Source of the DNA: Prochlorococcus sp. scB243_498I20
Lineage (GTDB): Bacteria; Cyanobacteriota; Cyanobacteriia; PCC-6307; Cyanobiaceae
Reading direction: 5' to 3'
NCBI GenBank assembly: GCA_000635015.1
Contig: JFMR01000045.1
Coordinates: 476,900 to 540,899 of the forward strand
DNA length: 64,000 bases
The notes beneath the pieces were generated by a model. The model worked only from the letters and a program-made list of their open reading frames with translations, made no database searches and was not told where the DNA came from. The first letter of the stretch is position 1. Every line of letters begins with the position of its first letter. The position numbers were made by a program, and so were the translations under genes. Of the stretch, positions 46,801 to 58,059 are shown piece by piece.

Positions 46801-47910
46801 AAATTAATTGAAAGACAAAAAGAAGAGCAAGGAACTTGGCCTGAAACAATAGCTTGTGTCTTATGGGGTACTGATAACATCAAAACTTACGGAGAATCAC
46901 TGGCACAAATCTTATGGTTTGTTGGGGTAAAACCAAAACCAGATTCTGTTGGAAGAATTAACAAACTAGAATTAATCCCTTTAGAAGAATTAGGTAGGCC
47001 AAGAATAGATGTAGTAGTTAACTGTTCAGGAGTATTTAGAGATCTATTTATTAATCAAATGGCATTAATAGATCAGGCAGTCAAATTAGCAGCTGAAGCT
47101 GATGAACCATTAGAATCTAATTTTGTAAGGAAGCATTCACTAGAACAAGCAGAAAAAGAAGGCACTTCTATCAGAGAAGCTTCTGCAAGAGTATTCTCTA
47201 ATGCAAGTGGAAGTTACAGTTCAAATGTTAATTTAGCCGTAGAAAATTCAACATGGGAGGAAGAAAATGAATTACAAGAAATGTATTTATCTCGCAAAAC
47301 ATATGCTTTTAATGCCGATAATCCAGGCGAGATGAATCAAAAAAGAGAGGTATTTGAGTCAGTAATGAAAACAGCAGATGTTACATTTCAAAACCTTGAT
47401 TCTTCAGAGATTTCATTAACAGATGTAAGTCATTATTTTGATTCGGATCCAACAAAATTGATAAAAACATTAAGAGATGACGGAAAAGAACCAAGTAGCT
47501 ACATAGCGGATACAACCACTTCTAATGCTCAAGTTAGAACACTTGGAGAAACTATCAGATTAGACTCAAGAACAAAACTTTTAAATCCTAAGTGGTATGA
47601 AGGTATGCTCAAATCTGGCTACGAAGGAGTTAGAGAACTTTCCAACAGACTTAATTACACTCTTGGTTGGAGTGCAACAAGTGGTCAAGTAGATAATTTT
47701 GTATATGAAGAAACTAATGAAACATTTATAAATGACGAAGAGATGAGGAAAAGATTAATGGATCTTAATCCTAATAGTTTCAGAAGAATTGTTGGAACAT
47801 TGCTAGAAGTCAATGGTAGAGGATATTGGGAAACTTCAGATGAGAATATAGAACAGTTGAAAGAACTATACCAAGAGGTAGAGGATAAAATAGAAGGAGT
47901 TAAAGAATAA
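43900..47910 (+). CDS. chlH: Magnesium chelatase subunit H
   Basis: 1336 residues, standard length for ChlH. The protein carries [17 protein letters not shown] near 620 and [12 protein letters not shown] near 950, both family marks of the porphyrin-binding large subunit. With ChlI and ChlD (not in the window) it inserts magnesium into protoporphyrin IX, the branch point from heme to chlorophyll. The in-frame start is the first ATG; translation begins M-F-T-Q-V-R-S. Confidence 0.98.
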   Translation: MFTQVRSANRRVSPVEDNKHKVVIKAVYVVLEPQYQNSLTEAAKSINKMNGPIGIDLSGYLIEELRNDSNFEDFKEDIANADIFVASLIFIEDLAQKVVDAVSPFKDKLKASIVFPSMPEVMRLNKLGSFSMAQLGQSKSIIGDLIKKKKESDGASFQDSMLKLLNTLPSILKYLPVEKAQDARTFILSFQYWLGGTTENLKNFLLMISEKYAVSEIIKDQIEEFKIQDPETFPDLGIWHPLAPCMFQSLKEYQNWENNRKDINPKDDKTPTIGLVLQRSHIVTGDDAHYVAVIQELEYRGARVLPIFCGGLDFSKPVNEFYYDSINKDQPIVDGVVSLTGFALVGGPARQDHPKAIEALKRLNRPYMVALPLVFQTTQEWEDSDLGLHPVQVALQIAIPELDGAIEPIILSGRDDATGKAHTLQDRVDVIAERAIKWSTLRVKQRKDKKLAITVFSFPPDKGNVGTAAYLNVFGSIYRVLLEMKSKGYQIDELPSNSKELMEKVINNPEAMDGSPELNIAHKMSIKEYEEFTPYSQRLEENWGKPPGNLNSDGQNLLIYGKHFGNVFIGVQPTFGYEGDPMRLLYSRSASPHHGFAAYYTYVEKIWGADAVLHFGTHGSLEFMPGKQMGMSETCYPDSLIGSLPNLYYYAANNPSEATIAKRRGYASTISYLTPPAENAGLYKGLKELSELVGSYQQLRENSRGIQIVNSIVETSKQCNLDKDVELPSKDAEELSIDERDLFVGNVYKQLMEIESRLLPCGLHTIGEAPTAEEAVATLVNIASLEREQEGLRSLPGLLAESIGLTIEQIYDGNNKGELKFVELNEKIIKTARESIFAMVNSLKIIDGRVYLEKSLLTKLFDLLKVFGLNLPTPWLRVSRLNGFNEVNQKELNKLFDYLLFCLEQVCADKEMDSLIKALDGNYVLPGPGGDPIRNPGVLPSGKNIHALDPQSIPTTAAVAAAKSVVDKLIERQKEEQGTWPETIACVLWGTDNIKTYGESLAQILWFVGVKPKPDSVGRINKLELIPLEELGRPRIDVVVNCSGVFRDLFINQMALIDQAVKLAAEADEPLESNFVRKHSLEQAEKEGTSIREASARVFSNASGSYSSNVNLAVENSTWEEENELQEMYLSRKTYAFNADNPGEMNQKREVFESVMKTADVTFQNLDSSEISLTDVSHYFDSDPTKLIKTLRDDGKEPSSYIADTTTSNAQVRTLGETIRLDSRTKLLNPKWYEGMLKSGYEGVRELSNRLNYTLGWSATSGQVDNFVYEETNETFINDEEMRKRLMDLNPNSFRRIVGTLLEVNGRGYWETSDENIEQLKELYQEVEDKIEGVKE

Positions 47911-47918
47911 AAAATTTA

Positions 47919-48764
47919 TTATTTTCTGTAAATCCTATCAGCTACTTTCAGTATTTGATAATTTAGTCTGACGTTATGAACTCTCACAATGTCAATGTTA
48001 AATTGAGAACAAAGACAACTTATTGCTAGTGTTCCTATATCCCTTTCTTTTGGATTTTTCTCATCCAAAATTTCTCCTATAAATCTCTTCCTAGATGCAC
48101 CTATCAAAATTGGCAAATTCCATTTTTTAAATACATCTAAGTTTCTCAAGATTTCCAAATTCTGAATAATATCCTTTGAAAAACCAATTCCAGGATCCAC
48201 TATTATATTTCTTTCAGATATATTTTTTTCTAAAGCATTCTTTATTAAATTATCAAGCGAGCACTTAACATCACTCAATACATTCCGGTAATTAGAGAGT
48301 TGATTCATATTTTGACTATTACCACGACTATGAGTTATGACGAATGGACAGTTGAATTTTGATACAATATCCAAAATTTTCATATCTCTTCTTCCTCCCG
48401 TGACATCATTTATCCAATTAGCACCATTTAAAAGAGCTTCGTAAGCCACTTCAGAATTAAAAGTATCAATAGAAATTAAAACATCTGGAAATTTAGATTT
48501 TATTAATTTTAGATATGGGATCAATCTTTTTATTTCTATACAAGGTCCAACTTCTTCAGCCCCAGGCCTCGTACTTTGAGCGCCAAGATCAATAACATCA
48601 ACACCATTGTTCAAAAAATGACTTACTTGATCTAAAACTTTTTTTGAAGAGTTTAATTCCCCACCATCACTAAATGAATCAGGAGTTAAATTAATAACTC
48701 CCATAATTGAAGTTTTTTGGCCCCAGCCTTTTGGCCATGGATCTTTCTTATTGATAATTTGCAA
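47919..48764 (-). CDS. folP: Dihydropteroate synthase
   Basis: 281 residues. [26 protein letters not shown] and [11 protein letters not shown] plus [10 protein letters not shown] are the pterin and p-aminobenzoate sites. It makes dihydropteroate for folate, which feeds MetH and Fmt. Its start overlaps the tpiA end by 17 bases. Confidence 0.96.
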   Translation of the reverse strand: MQIINKKDPWPKGWGQKTSIMGVINLTPDSFSDGGELNSSKKVLDQVSHFLNNGVDVIDLGAQSTRPGAEEVGPCIEIKRLIPYLKLIKSKFPDVLISIDTFNSEVAYEALLNGANWINDVTGGRRDMKILDIVSKFNCPFVITHSRGNSQNMNQLSNYRNVLSDVKCSLDNLIKNALEKNISERNIIVDPGIGFSKDIIQNLEILRNLDVFKKWNLPILIGASRKRFIGEILDEKNPKERDIGTLAISCLCSQFNIDIVRVHNVRLNYQILKVADRIYRK

Positions 48765-49473
48765 TTCTCGCGAAACTATTCGGATCTAATGAAGCTCCTC
48801 CAACTAACACCCCATCTATATCACTCATTGACATTATTTCATCAATATTATTAGGTTTAACAGATCCTCCATATTGAATAATTACATCATCAAAACCTAT
48901 TAATTTCCGAATTAAAGAACATATCTTATTAGCGTCTTCTGCCTCACATGTTTTACCAGTGCCAATAGCCCATATTGGTTCATAGGCAACAATTAAATTA
49001 GATGGATCTGTATTTTCTAATCCTTGTTCAACCTGTCTAGTAATAACTCTATCAGCTTCTCCTCTCTCTCTTTGTTCTAATGTTTCTCCCACACAAACTA
49101 TTGGAGTAAGTCCACTAGATTGAGCAAAAACTGCTCTTTTATTAATTTGTTCATCACTTTCACTAAAATATTTTCTTGGTTCACTATGTCCAACGATTGC
49201 ATATGAGACACCATGTTCAAGAAGCATTTTTGGAGATATTTCTGCAGTAAATGCTCCTTGATCTTTCCAATGAATATTTTGACTAGAAATATCTAAATAT
49301 TCGAAATCAGAATGATCAGAAAAGGTTGAAATAGCTGTAAAAGGTGGAGCAATAACAACTTTACGATCATCTTTAATGTTTTTTATTAAAGGAATAAATT
49401 CTTCTAAATAGGATTTAGCTTCAGCACAAGTCATGTGCATTTTCCAATTACCAGCAATTACAGATTTTCTCAA
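48748..49473 (-). CDS. tpiA: Triose-phosphate isomerase
   Basis: 241 residues. G-N-W-K-M-H (lysine near 11), G-H-S-E-P-R-K-Y-F (histidine near 95), [12 protein letters not shown] (glutamate near 165) and G-G-S-V-K are the catalytic motifs. It interconverts dihydroxyacetone phosphate and glyceraldehyde 3-phosphate in the Calvin cycle and glycolysis. Slightly short but complete. Confidence 0.97.
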   Translation of the reverse strand: MRKSVIAGNWKMHMTCAEAKSYLEEFIPLIKNIKDDRKVVIAPPFTAISTFSDHSDFEYLDISSQNIHWKDQGAFTAEISPKMLLEHGVSYAIVGHSEPRKYFSESDEQINKRAVFAQSSGLTPIVCVGETLEQRERGEADRVITRQVEQGLENTDPSNLIVAYEPIWAIGTGKTCEAEDANKICSLIRKLIGFDDVIIQYGGSVKPNNIDEIMSMSDIDGVLVGGASLDPNSFARIANYQ

Positions 49474-49525
49474 AATACTTTCTCCAAGAAAAACATACTA
49501 ATACAAAGTGAGTTTAATAGGCCAA

Positions 49526-49702
49526 TTATTCAAAAATTAATTCATTTTTTAGAAATATTACTTTATCTCCCTTGTTTAACTTCCTTCCTCTCTTAGTCTC
49601 AATTACACCATTAACAATAACAGAACCGGATTTAATAAAATTTTTTGCTTCGCCACCAGAAGATACCAAATTTTTCCATTTTAAGAATTGATCCAATTTC
49701 AT
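49526..49702 (-). CDS. Small S4-domain RNA-binding protein
   Basis: 58 residues from M-K-L-D-Q-F-L-K-W; a start 5 codons upstream is possible but not favoured. L-V-S-S-G-G-E-A-K-N-F-I-K-S-G-S-V-I-V-N-G and E-T-K-R-G-R-K-L-N-K-G-D are the S4 fold with its basic RNA face. YaaA/RqcP-like proteins of this size bind tRNA or ribosomes. The exact role is unknown. 52 bases upstream of tpiA on the same strand. Confidence 0.85.
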   Translation of the reverse strand: MKLDQFLKWKNLVSSGGEAKNFIKSGSVIVNGVIETKRGRKLNKGDKVIFLKNELIFE

Positions 49703-49759
49703 TGCTTTTACACCCAAAGATATTGATAAAATAGTATAAACAATTAAATATATAATATC

Positions 49760-51466
49760 TTGAGACTAATACCACCAGTCAGGCCATATTTAAATAAGTT
49801 TATCAAGGGTTTTATATGCATGCTTATTTACGTAGCTTGTTGGCCTTTATTAGCTTATTTAGCTGGAAACTTAATCCCAGCAATTGGGTCAGGTGATCTC
49901 TCAAAAGTTTCTAGCATAATAATTAAGTCTTTATTTGTATTTTTAGTTCAGAAAACTGCTCAATTTGGACAGGATGTATTCATAGCAAAACCATCTTTAG
50001 AAATTAGTGAAGTGATGAGAGGAAATTTATTTAGCAGAATTCAAAAAATAAAGATGAGTTCTGTTGAAAATATTTCAGCCGGGGACATCACATATAGACT
50101 TACAGAAGATGCCGACAGATTAAGCGAAGTTATTTATAAAACAGCTCAAGATACTATTCCATGCACTTTACAGTTGTTAGCGGTAATAATCTACATGTTT
50201 TATTTAGACTGGTCACTAACAGTATCAACATTCGTTTTAGCACCATTAATTATTTTTTCAGTTAACAGTTTTGGAAGAAGAGTTTTAATAGCATCAGAAA
50301 AAAGTCAAGAATCAACAAGTAATTTAGCAGGTTTAATAGGTGAATCTATAAATGGAATGTCCACGATAAGAGCTTTTGCTGCAGAAAATTGGATTGAGAA
50401 AAGATTTTATAAAAGATTAAGTACAAATAAAAAAGCAAAATATAAAACATTAAAACTACTTGCATTTCAACATCCAGTTGTTGGATTTGTAGAAGCATTT
50501 GGAATATTAGCAATATTAGGTTTAGGAGCCGCAAGAATTAATCTAGGACTACTAACAAGCGAAGAATTTAGTAGTTTCTTTGCTGCAATATTGATGCTTA
50601 TTGATCCAATAAGCCATGTAAGTACAAATTTTAATGATTATAAACAGGCAGAAGCATCAATAAAAAGATTGAAAAACATAACTATAAAACCTATCGAAGA
50701 CGATAAAGAAGTTTTAACAAGAACAACAAATATTGAAGGCAAAATAAGCTTCAAGAGAGTTGATTTCACATACAAAAAAGATAATCAAGTTCTGAAAAAT
50801 ATCAATTTAGAAATTAAAAAAGGAGAAGTCACAGCTTTCGTTGGAGCTTCTGGAGCTGGTAAAAGTACAATGTTGGCTTTGATATTAAAATTCATTACTC
50901 CAAATCATGGAGACATTTTTTTAGATGATACAAATCTCAAATTATTAAATACAAAAGATATTAGAAAAAATATTGCATTAGTACAACAACAGCCTTTTTT
51001 ATTTTCAGGAAAAATTATTGACGTAATAAGAATGGGGAGGAACTTTACTAAAGAAGAAGTAATAGAATCAGCAAGAAAAGCAAATGCTCACAACTTCATT
51101 CAAAAGCTTCCTGAGAAATATGAAACTAAAATAACTGAAAGAGGATCAAATTTCTCAGGGGGTCAGATCCAGAGGATAGCAATTGCAAGAGCAATACTTG
51201 GGAACCCAGCAATTCTTCTTTTAGATGAGGCCACAAGTGCGTTAGATGCAGAATCAGAATCTGAAGTCCAAGAAGGTCTTAATAGAGCTATGAAAGATAG
51301 AACAGTTATAGTTATAGCTCATAGATTAGCCACTACTCAAGAAGCAAATAAAATAGTTGTTTTCGATAAAGGCGAAATTATTGAAGTTGGTAAACACATT
51401 GATTTAATCAAAAAACCTGGAATTTATAAAGAATTATGTGAAAAACAATTGATTAAAAAATTATAA
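49760..51466 (+). CDS. ABC exporter with fused membrane and ATPase domains
   Basis: 568 residues from a TTG start. Six-helix membrane domain (about 15-300), then an ATPase with Walker A G-A-S-G-A-G-K-S-T near 364, Q-loop Q-Q-Q-P-F-L-F, signature S-G-G-Q-I-Q-R and Walker B L-L-L-D-E-A-T-S-A. Half-transporter of the MsbA or lipid/multidrug type; dimerises. Substrate unknown. The DUF6447-like gene follows 30 bases later. Confidence 0.92.
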   Translation: MRLIPPVRPYLNKFIKGFICMLIYVACWPLLAYLAGNLIPAIGSGDLSKVSSIIIKSLFVFLVQKTAQFGQDVFIAKPSLEISEVMRGNLFSRIQKIKMSSVENISAGDITYRLTEDADRLSEVIYKTAQDTIPCTLQLLAVIIYMFYLDWSLTVSTFVLAPLIIFSVNSFGRRVLIASEKSQESTSNLAGLIGESINGMSTIRAFAAENWIEKRFYKRLSTNKKAKYKTLKLLAFQHPVVGFVEAFGILAILGLGAARINLGLLTSEEFSSFFAAILMLIDPISHVSTNFNDYKQAEASIKRLKNITIKPIEDDKEVLTRTTNIEGKISFKRVDFTYKKDNQVLKNINLEIKKGEVTAFVGASGAGKSTMLALILKFITPNHGDIFLDDTNLKLLNTKDIRKNIALVQQQPFLFSGKIIDVIRMGRNFTKEEVIESARKANAHNFIQKLPEKYETKITERGSNFSGGQIQRIAIARAILGNPAILLLDEATSALDAESESEVQEGLNRAMKDRTVIVIAHRLATTQEANKIVVFDKGEIIEVGKHIDLIKKPGIYKELCEKQLIKKL

Positions 51467-51496
51467 GCTTATCTTATTTATAAAAAAGCTAAGCTA

Positions 51497-51715
51497 ATGA
51501 GCGAAAAAACAAATGATTCTTTAAATCCAGTTTTAACCTTTGAAGGGAAAAAATATTTAATAAATGAACTTTCAAATGAAATTAAAGAATCTATAAAAGT
51601 ATTACAAATAGCTGAGACACAACTTAAGATCCATCAAGATACTCTCAAATTACTTTCAATTAGCCGTAATACTTTAGCTAATCAATTAAGAGAAAAACTC
51701 AAAAACTTAGAGTGA
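51497..51715 (+). CDS. Small DUF6447-like protein
   Basis: 72 residues. P-V-L-T-F-E-G-K-K-Y-L-I-N-E-L-S-N-E-I-K-E-S-I-K-V-L-Q-I-A-E-T-Q-L-K-I-H-Q-D-T-L-K-L is mostly a single long helix, likely a coiled coil. Short proteins with this start are common in marine cyanobacteria and phages. Function is unknown. It converges with carB, with 4 bases between. Confidence 0.7.
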   Translation: MSEKTNDSLNPVLTFEGKKYLINELSNEIKESIKVLQIAETQLKIHQDTLKLLSISRNTLANQLREKLKNLE

Positions 51716-51719
51716 AATT

Positions 51720-54700
51720 CTAATAATTATGTATTTCTTGTAGAGAGTAAGAATTAATTTTATTAGATTGCAAAGCTTTTATTGCTTTTATTGCTGCCTT
51801 TGCTCCAGGAATAGTTGTAAAAGTTGGAATATTATATTCTAGAGCAGCACGTCTTAAATAGGCGTCATCATGAAGAGCCTGTGAGCCGATTGGAGTATTA
51901 ATAATTAATTGAACAAGTCCTGAACGGATAAGGTCTTCTATATTTGGTCTGCCTTCGTGAACTTTTAGTACTTCTTCAACTTCAATCCCTAAATTCACCA
52001 AATATGCAGCTGTACCTTTTGTTGCGATTAATTTAAATCCTAAATTCAAAAGTTCTCTAGCAACTTCCTCAAGATTTTTTTTATCTAAATCATTTGTAGA
52101 CAAAAAAGCTACTCCTTCGGAAGGAACACCATTTCCTGCTGCTAATTCCGACTTAGCATAAGCAATTCCAAAATCTTTAGCTAAACCCATTACTTCACCT
52201 GTAGATCTCATTTCAGGACCAAGTAATGTATCAGATCCAGGAAATCTTTTGAAAGGTAAAACAGCCTCTTTAACTGCCTGATATTTTGGAGAAAATTCTT
52301 GTGTAAAATTAACATCTTTTAATGTAGAACCTTGCATTAACTGGGTAGCTAATTTTGCAACTGGTTTACCTATGGCTTTTGAAACAAATGGAACTGTCCG
52401 GGATGCTCTTGGATTTGCTTCAAGAATAAATAATTTATTTTCTTCATTATTTGTATTTGTCACTGCAAATTGCAAATTAATTAAACCAACTACATTTAAT
52501 CTTTGTGCAATCAATTTAGTCCAGTTCCTTACATTTTCTATTGTGGATGTTGAAAGAGAAATGGGTGGCAAACAACAAGCTGAGTCTCCTGAATGTATTC
52601 CTGCAGGTTCCACATGTTCCATTAGACCAGCAATAACAACCGAACCTTCTGAATCGCATAAGGCATCAACATCTATCTCAATAGCATTATTCAAATATTG
52701 ATCAAGAAGAATTGGATGGTCAGGCGATACTTTAACTGCCTCAGAGATGTATCTCGATAATTCATTCTCATCTTTAACAATTTCCATTGCCCTGCCTCCT
52801 AAAACATAAGAAGGTCTTACAACCAAGGGGTACCCAATATTTTTTGCTACTATCTCTGCTTCATTTTGATTACGTGCAATACCGTTTAAAGGTTGTCTAA
52901 TACTTAATTCCTCAAGTATTTTTGTAAATTCCTCTCTATCTTCTGCTAAATCGATAGATATTGGAGAAGTTCCTAGAATTTTTGATCCAGTACTTACACC
53001 ATCATTGGATTTAAGCCATTCAAATAAAGGTAATGATAATTTAAGTGGGGTTTGACCTCCAAATTGAACAATCAAACCATATGGGTTTTCAGCTTCTATT
53101 ATATTGAGCACATCTTCCAAAGTTACAGGCTCAAAATATAAAATATCGCTAGTATCATAATCTGTTGATACGGTTTCAGGATTACTATTGACCATTATCG
53201 TTTTATAACCATTTGCAGAGGCTTGATATGAAGCATGACAACAACAGTAATCAAATTCTATTCCCTGACCAATTCTGTTTGGTCCTCCTCCTATAATCAT
53301 GATTTTTTTTGATTTACTATTTTCTGAAATCTCGCTATCAAAAATTTGAGAATTAAAATTAATGAAAGATTCTTCGTAAGTCGAATAATGATAGGGAGTT
53401 GAGGATGAGAATTCTGCTGAACAAGTATCAACAGTTTTAAAGATTGGAATTATATTGAGTTTCTTTCTATATCTTCTCACTTCAAAAAACTCTGAATTAG
53501 TTAACTTTGCTATTTGTTGATCTGAAAAGCCTAGTTGTTTTGCGTGTAACATCAAATCCCTATCTAGAGAATAAAGTTCCTTATCTTTCAAAAAATCATT
53601 TTCAAAATTTAAAATATTACGCAATTTTTCGATAAACCATAAATCTATATTTGTAACTTTTTGTATATAGGAATTAGTTTTCCCAAGCTGCATAGCTTTT
53701 TTAACTAGGAGAATTCTTTCAGATGTAGGGTTTCTTAAATTATTTTTAATGTGACTTTCATCTTTAAATTCATCTAGTGAATCACATTCCCATCCAAAAA
53801 TTCCTACTTCTAATGACCTTAATGCTTTTTGAAATGATTCTTCAAAAGAACGACCTATTGCCATTGACTCGCCAACGGATTTCATGGCAGTACTTAAAGT
53901 ATTAGAAGAGCCTTTAAACTTTTCAAAGGCAAATCTTGGAATCTTAGTAACTACGTAATCAATTGATGGCTCAAAACATGCAGGTGTTTTTTTTGTAATA
54001 TCATTAATAATCTCATCAAGTGTATAGCCAACAGATAATAAGGCTGCAATCTTAGCTATTGGAAATCCTGTTGCTTTACTTGCTAATGCAGAGGATCTAC
54101 TCACACGTGGATTCATTTCTATGACAATTACTTCTCCATTAGATGGATTTATTGCAAATTGAATATTACTCCCTCCTGTTTCAACTCCTACCTCTCTAAT
54201 GATCTTCAATGACAAATCCCTCAATCTCTGATACTCCTTATCTGTTAAAGTCTGCGCAGGAGCTACCGTAATCGAATCTCCAGTGTGGACTCCCATAGGG
54301 TCTAAATTTTCAATACTGCAAACTATTACTACATTGTCGGCAGTATCTCTCATTACCTCTAGTTCAAATTCTTTCCATCCAATAAGTGATTTTTCAATCA
54401 ATATTTGATTACTTGGACTTTCCTCCAAACCTGATTTACACAACTCCTCAAATTCTTCAAGGTTATAAGCAATCCCACCTCCTACACCACCTAATGTAAA
54501 TGCAGGCCTAATTATAAGAGGATAAGAACTAATATTTTTTGATACCTCCATAGCTTCATCTAGGTTAGAGGCGATACCAGATGGACAAACATTTACACTT
54601 ATTTTCTCCATCGATTCTTTAAACAACTTCCTATCTTCAGCTTTATTAATAGCTCTTAAATCAGCACCAATTAATTCGATATTATTTTCTTTTAAAAAAT

Positions 54701-55016
54701 CTGAATCTGATAATTTAACTGCAAGATTCAAAGCTGTTTGACCTCCCATAGTGGGAAGAATCGCATCAGGTTTTTCTCTTAAAATGATCTGAGAAACAAT
54801 TTCAGGAGTCAATGGCTCAATATATGTTTTGCTTGCAATATCCGGATCAGTCATTATTGATGCAGGATTTGAGTTTATCAAGACAGTTTCATAACCAGCA
54901 TTTCTCAAAGCTTTGCAAGCTTGAGTGCCAGAGTAATCAAATTCGCATGCTTGTCCTATAACAATGGGGCCAGAACCTAGAATTAGAATTTTTTTAAGAT
55001 CACCTCTTTGAGGCAT
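51720..55016 (-). CDS. carB: Carbamoyl-phosphate synthase large subunit
   Basis: 1098 residues. Two ATP-grasp halves each beginning with the [16 protein letters not shown] nucleotide motif (near 10 and 575), an oligomerisation domain between them, and a C-terminal allosteric MGS-like domain (about 955-1080, A-T-K-G-T-A). It makes carbamoyl phosphate for pyrimidines and arginine with CarA. Slightly longer than E. coli CarB. Confidence 0.98.
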   Translation of the reverse strand: MPQRGDLKKILILGSGPIVIGQACEFDYSGTQACKALRNAGYETVLINSNPASIMTDPDIASKTYIEPLTPEIVSQIILREKPDAILPTMGGQTALNLAVKLSDSDFLKENNIELIGADLRAINKAEDRKLFKESMEKISVNVCPSGIASNLDEAMEVSKNISSYPLIIRPAFTLGGVGGGIAYNLEEFEELCKSGLEESPSNQILIEKSLIGWKEFELEVMRDTADNVVIVCSIENLDPMGVHTGDSITVAPAQTLTDKEYQRLRDLSLKIIREVGVETGGSNIQFAINPSNGEVIVIEMNPRVSRSSALASKATGFPIAKIAALLSVGYTLDEIINDITKKTPACFEPSIDYVVTKIPRFAFEKFKGSSNTLSTAMKSVGESMAIGRSFEESFQKALRSLEVGIFGWECDSLDEFKDESHIKNNLRNPTSERILLVKKAMQLGKTNSYIQKVTNIDLWFIEKLRNILNFENDFLKDKELYSLDRDLMLHAKQLGFSDQQIAKLTNSEFFEVRRYRKKLNIIPIFKTVDTCSAEFSSSTPYHYSTYEESFINFNSQIFDSEISENSKSKKIMIIGGGPNRIGQGIEFDYCCCHASYQASANGYKTIMVNSNPETVSTDYDTSDILYFEPVTLEDVLNIIEAENPYGLIVQFGGQTPLKLSLPLFEWLKSNDGVSTGSKILGTSPISIDLAEDREEFTKILEELSIRQPLNGIARNQNEAEIVAKNIGYPLVVRPSYVLGGRAMEIVKDENELSRYISEAVKVSPDHPILLDQYLNNAIEIDVDALCDSEGSVVIAGLMEHVEPAGIHSGDSACCLPPISLSTSTIENVRNWTKLIAQRLNVVGLINLQFAVTNTNNEENKLFILEANPRASRTVPFVSKAIGKPVAKLATQLMQGSTLKDVNFTQEFSPKYQAVKEAVLPFKRFPGSDTLLGPEMRSTGEVMGLAKDFGIAYAKSELAAGNGVPSEGVAFLSTNDLDKKNLEEVARELLNLGFKLIATKGTAAYLVNLGIEVEEVLKVHEGRPNIEDLIRSGLVQLIINTPIGSQALHDDAYLRRAALEYNIPTFTTIPGAKAAIKAIKALQSNKINSYSLQEIHNY

Positions 55017-55123
55017 AATTTAATCCTTCATTTATTTCATGCTACTTATAAATCATCAGATGTTAATCAAGTTACTTGAAAAGCAACATTTGTTTCTATA
55101 GTATTGAAAGAAAATAATTTTTT

Positions 55124-55762
55124 ATGAGCGAACTTCAGCGACTTAAAAGTTTGTTGCCTCCAGAGAATGAAAGTTGGGTATTTGTTGAAGCGGCTGCGGC
55201 AATAGATCCACCATTAATAACACTTGAGGAAATCGGTCGTGACGAAGTAGAAATTCAAATAGATTTAGATGAATGGGATAACTTAGCGATTGACCATAGA
55301 AATCTATTATTTTGGCACGAGGTTGGAAAAATTCAAAATGATGCAATTCCCAGAGATGGATGGGAAATGGCAGCTCTTGCCATAGGACTTGGGGGGGCGA
55401 TAGGAGAATTGTGGGTGCAAGATGGGCTACTTTTAATACTTGCTCTTGGTTTATCAAGTTTTGCAGGGTATAGATTATATTTAAAAAATAATTCTGAAAA
55501 AAAGCTTCAAGATGCTATATACGCAGATGAAAGAGCTATAGATCTTGCCTGTAGATTTGGATACAGCATTCCAAATGCTTATAAAAGTCTTGGGGGAGCA
55601 TTAAAGGAGTTAATAGATAAGACACGAAAAAAGAAAAAAAGAAGTTTTTTTGAAGATAGATTAGATGCCTTAAGAAAAAGTGCCGAAAAAGCAAGATCAG
55701 AATTATCTCAGCAAGAAGGTTCAGGGAAATCAGTTTCAAGCGAAAATGTTTATGGACAATAA
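55124..55762 (+). CDS. DUF3318-like membrane protein
   Basis: 212 residues. Soluble start (M-S-E-L-Q-R-L-K-S-L-L-P-P-E), the block F-W-H-E-V-G-K-I-Q near 65, two helices at about 85-115, and a basic, charged tail. This fits cyanobacterial DUF3318. The block H-E-V-G looks like a zinc-protease remnant but without a second histidine. The rsfS gene overlaps its end. Confidence 0.75.
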   Translation: MSELQRLKSLLPPENESWVFVEAAAAIDPPLITLEEIGRDEVEIQIDLDEWDNLAIDHRNLLFWHEVGKIQNDAIPRDGWEMAALAIGLGGAIGELWVQDGLLLILALGLSSFAGYRLYLKNNSEKKLQDAIYADERAIDLACRFGYSIPNAYKSLGGALKELIDKTRKKKKRSFFEDRLDALRKSAEKARSELSQQEGSGKSVSSENVYGQ

Positions 55763-56096
55763 AAGTTTGGTTTTATTGGCAGCTAAAGCATGTGATGAGA
55801 AAAAGGCAAGAGATATAAAACTTATAAAAATTGACAAAGTATCATTTATCAGTGAATGGATTTTGATTGCAGAAGGATTATCTGATGTACAAGTTAGATC
55901 AATAACTAACTCTGTAGAGGGAGAACTGAGAGAGAAGGCTAAAATTGAGCCAATACGAAAAGAAGGAGTTAACGAAGCGAAATGGGCTTTACTCGATTAT
56001 GGTGATTTGATAGTAAATATTTTTCAACCAGAAATAAGAAAATATTATGACCTTGAATCATTCTGGAGTAATGGAGATAATCTTATATTTCCATAA
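55752..56096 (+). CDS. rsfS: Ribosomal silencing factor RsfS
   Basis: 114 residues from M-D-N-K-S-L-V; the frame is open further upstream, inside the DUF3318 gene, so the exact start (55746 or 55752) is a judgement. A-A-K-A-C-D-E-K-K-A-R-D-I, A-E-G-L-S-D-V-Q-V-R-S-I and W-A-L-L-D-Y-G-D-L-I-V-N-I-F are the RsfS motifs. It binds L14 and blocks subunit joining when starved. Overlaps the previous gene by 11 bases. Confidence 0.9.
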   Translation: MDNKSLVLLAAKACDEKKARDIKLIKIDKVSFISEWILIAEGLSDVQVRSITNSVEGELREKAKIEPIRKEGVNEAKWALLDYGDLIVNIFQPEIRKYYDLESFWSNGDNLIFP

Positions 56097-56105
56097 TTAC
56101 ATTTT

Positions 56106-56600
56106 ATGAACGAATCTAAATGTCCTGTCCCTAAAGAGCAACAACCCACTAATGAATTTATTGAGTTATCGAAATCTAAAATTTTTTCTTGGCCAAAAAC
56201 AAAAAAGTCACTAATTCTTATATTAATAAAATTCTGGATAGGAGCCTTTATACTGTTTCTTGTCATTTCTTCAGGAAGTGCTTATTTCAAAACATCCCTT
56301 TTAAGATATATTCTATTAAGTTTATTTAGTAGCCTATCAATACCTCTTTTAATTTCAATAAGGTTGTATTTAGGTTGGAATCATATATTTAATAGATTAA
56401 TATCTGAAAAAGTTGAATATGAAGAATCCGGTTGGTATGACGGTCAAGTATGGAATAAGCCATTAGTTTTGAAAGAAAAAGAATCACTTATTGCCTCAAT
56501 TGAGGTTAAGCCTATTTTAAAAAATCTAATACAAATTCTTTCTATTATTTCAGTCTTAGCATTATCTGGCATTCTGATTTTTCAATATACCAATTTCTAA
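56106..56600 (+). CDS. CGLD27-like (DUF1230) membrane protein
   Basis: 164 residues. C-P-V-P-K-E-Q-Q-P-T-N-E-F at the start, three helices (about 40-62, 68-88, 138-158) and Y-E-E-S-G-W-Y-D-G-Q-V-W-N-K-P near 103-116, the conserved CGLD27 block. Conserved in green algae, plants and cyanobacteria; plant versions relate to iron and photosynthesis. The role here is unknown. The asparaginase gene starts at the base after its stop. Confidence 0.88.
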   Translation: MNESKCPVPKEQQPTNEFIELSKSKIFSWPKTKKSLILILIKFWIGAFILFLVISSGSAYFKTSLLRYILLSLFSSLSIPLLISIRLYLGWNHIFNRLISEKVEYEESGWYDGQVWNKPLVLKEKESLIASIEVKPILKNLIQILSIISVLALSGILIFQYTNF

Positions 56601-57566
56601 ATGACCTCTAATTTTAAAAACCTCTACACTTCTAACAATCCTCCTTTACAAGCAACCTTAATGAGAGGATCCAATATTGAATCTATTCATAAAGTTCATG
56701 CTGTTATTACTGACAAAAAAGGGAGGGTTTTAATGTGCGCAGGAAATCCAGAATATAAAAGTTTCATAAGGTCAGCACTAAAACCTTTTCAAGCAATACC
56801 TTTCGTTAGTAGTGGGGCTGCATCAAAAATCAATAATGAATCAAAATCAATTGCTTTAGCATGCGGATCACATAGTGGATCAAAAGTTCATTCAAGGGAA
56901 GCCTTCAAAATTTTATGGGAATATGACATTGACATTAATAGTTTGAAATGTCCAAATTCTAAAACAAGTCCATTAGAACACAATTGTTCGGGAAAACATG
57001 CTGCTTTTTTAGCTACATGCAAAAAAATGAATTGGCCCTTAGATAGTTACTTAGAAGGGGATCATCCACTTCAAATCGAAATATCCAGAATCGTTTCTGA
57101 ATTACTTGAAATCCCTTCATCTGAAATAAACGCAGAGCGAGATGATTGTGGGGCACCCACTCTCTATTTAAAACTGTTAGAGATGTCAAGGTTATATTCA
57201 CTTTTAAGCAGTTCCGAAAATGCTGAATTAGAACAAATTAGTAGAGCTATCACATTAAACCCGACAATGGTAAGTGACAATAATAAATTTGATACAGAAA
57301 TAATTAAAGCTTCTCATGGGAAAGTTATAGGCAAAGGTGGTGCTGAGGGAATACAGTGTTTATGTAAGGTAAATGAAGGTATTGGCTTAGCCTTAAAAGT
57401 AGAAGATGGTTCAAAAAGAGCAAAGCATGCCGTAAGTCTTCACTTACTAAAACAATTAGAGTGGATATCTGACTTAAGAATTCAAGACATAGAAGAAAAG
57501 GTGTTTAGTTTTTCTGAAGGAGTGAGACTTGAAGTGAAAGGTAAATTAAAATTCCAAGAATCCTAA
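56601..57566 (+). CDS. Asparaginase (cyanobacterial/rhizobial type)
   Basis: 321 residues. H-K-V-H-A-V-I-T-D, R-S-A-L-K-P-F-Q-A-I-P, C-G-S-H-S-G-S, N-C-S-G-K-H-A-A-F-L and D-D-C-G-A-P-T are the conserved blocks of the AsnA/ReAV-like asparaginase class, different from E. coli enzymes. The serines, lysine and paired cysteines of this class are present. It converts asparagine to aspartate and ammonia. It starts directly after the DUF1230 stop. The initiator tRNA follows. Confidence 0.88.
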   Translation: MTSNFKNLYTSNNPPLQATLMRGSNIESIHKVHAVITDKKGRVLMCAGNPEYKSFIRSALKPFQAIPFVSSGAASKINNESKSIALACGSHSGSKVHSREAFKILWEYDIDINSLKCPNSKTSPLEHNCSGKHAAFLATCKKMNWPLDSYLEGDHPLQIEISRIVSELLEIPSSEINAERDDCGAPTLYLKLLEMSRLYSLLSSSENAELEQISRAITLNPTMVSDNNKFDTEIIKASHGKVIGKGGAEGIQCLCKVNEGIGLALKVEDGSKRAKHAVSLHLLKQLEWISDLRIQDIEEKVFSFSEGVRLEVKGKLKFQES

Positions 57567-57610
57567 AAAAAAGAAAAAATAACCCTTTCAGATGTATGCT
57601 ATGTATATGT

Positions 57611-57687
<77 letters not shown>

Positions 57688-57692
57688 TTTAG

Positions 57693-57716
57693 AAGCAGCT
57701 TCACAGCTGCTTTTTT
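57693..57716 (+). terminator. Intrinsic terminator after tRNA-fMet
   Basis: AAGCAGCT-TCAC-AGCTGCTT, an 8-bp perfect stem, followed by TTTT. It sits 5 bases after the tRNA and probably ends its transcript. Confidence 0.85.
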
Positions 57717-57750
57717 AGTGTTTTCAAGACTCAAAGTATTTATAGAAAAT

Positions 57751-57834
57751 ATGAAAAAGCCTATCTACGCAAAACAATTTTTTGCAGCAAATCACAAAGC
57801 GACCCCTATTGCATTGCTGAATAATAGGGTTTAA
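57751..57834 (+). CDS. Possible tiny peptide
   Basis: A 27-codon ORF, M-K-K-P-I-Y-A-K-Q-F-F-A-A-N-H-K-A-T-P-I-A-L-L-N-N-R-V. It is 35 bases after the tRNA terminator. CCCTATT...AATAGGG forms a hairpin across its 3' part (about 57804-57829), which could control the next gene. No domain evidence. Confidence 0.35.
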   Translation: MKKPIYAKQFFAANHKATPIALLNNRV

Positions 57835-57860
57835 AAATTTTCAAAAAACAAAGGAGGTTA

Positions 57861-58046
57861 ATGATGTCTTGCGGAAATCCTTATAAACATAAGATTCAAA
57901 ATACAATACATTTTTTTCTAGATAAATTCTCAGGTCGGAATTCAAACTCGAGAGCTTTGACTAATGATCAAATGGAATGTATGCAATTTGGCATCTGTTC
58001 TTTTATTCCAAAAAAATTAGAAGAAATTCCTTATTTTCATTACTAA
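57861..58046 (+). CDS. Small cysteine-containing protein, function unknown
   Basis: 61 residues (60 if the second ATG is used). A strong ribosome-binding site, AAAGGAGGTT, lies 5-8 bases upstream, unlike most genes here. M-S-C-G-N-P-Y-K-H-K-I-Q-N-T-I-H-F-F-L-D-K and later M-E-C-M-Q-F-G-I-C-S-F. No membrane helix. First clear gene of the accessory region. Confidence 0.6.
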   Translation: MMSCGNPYKHKIQNTIHFFLDKFSGRNSNSRALTNDQMECMQFGICSFIPKKLEEIPYFHY

Positions 58047-58059
58047 TTAGGAGGAAAAA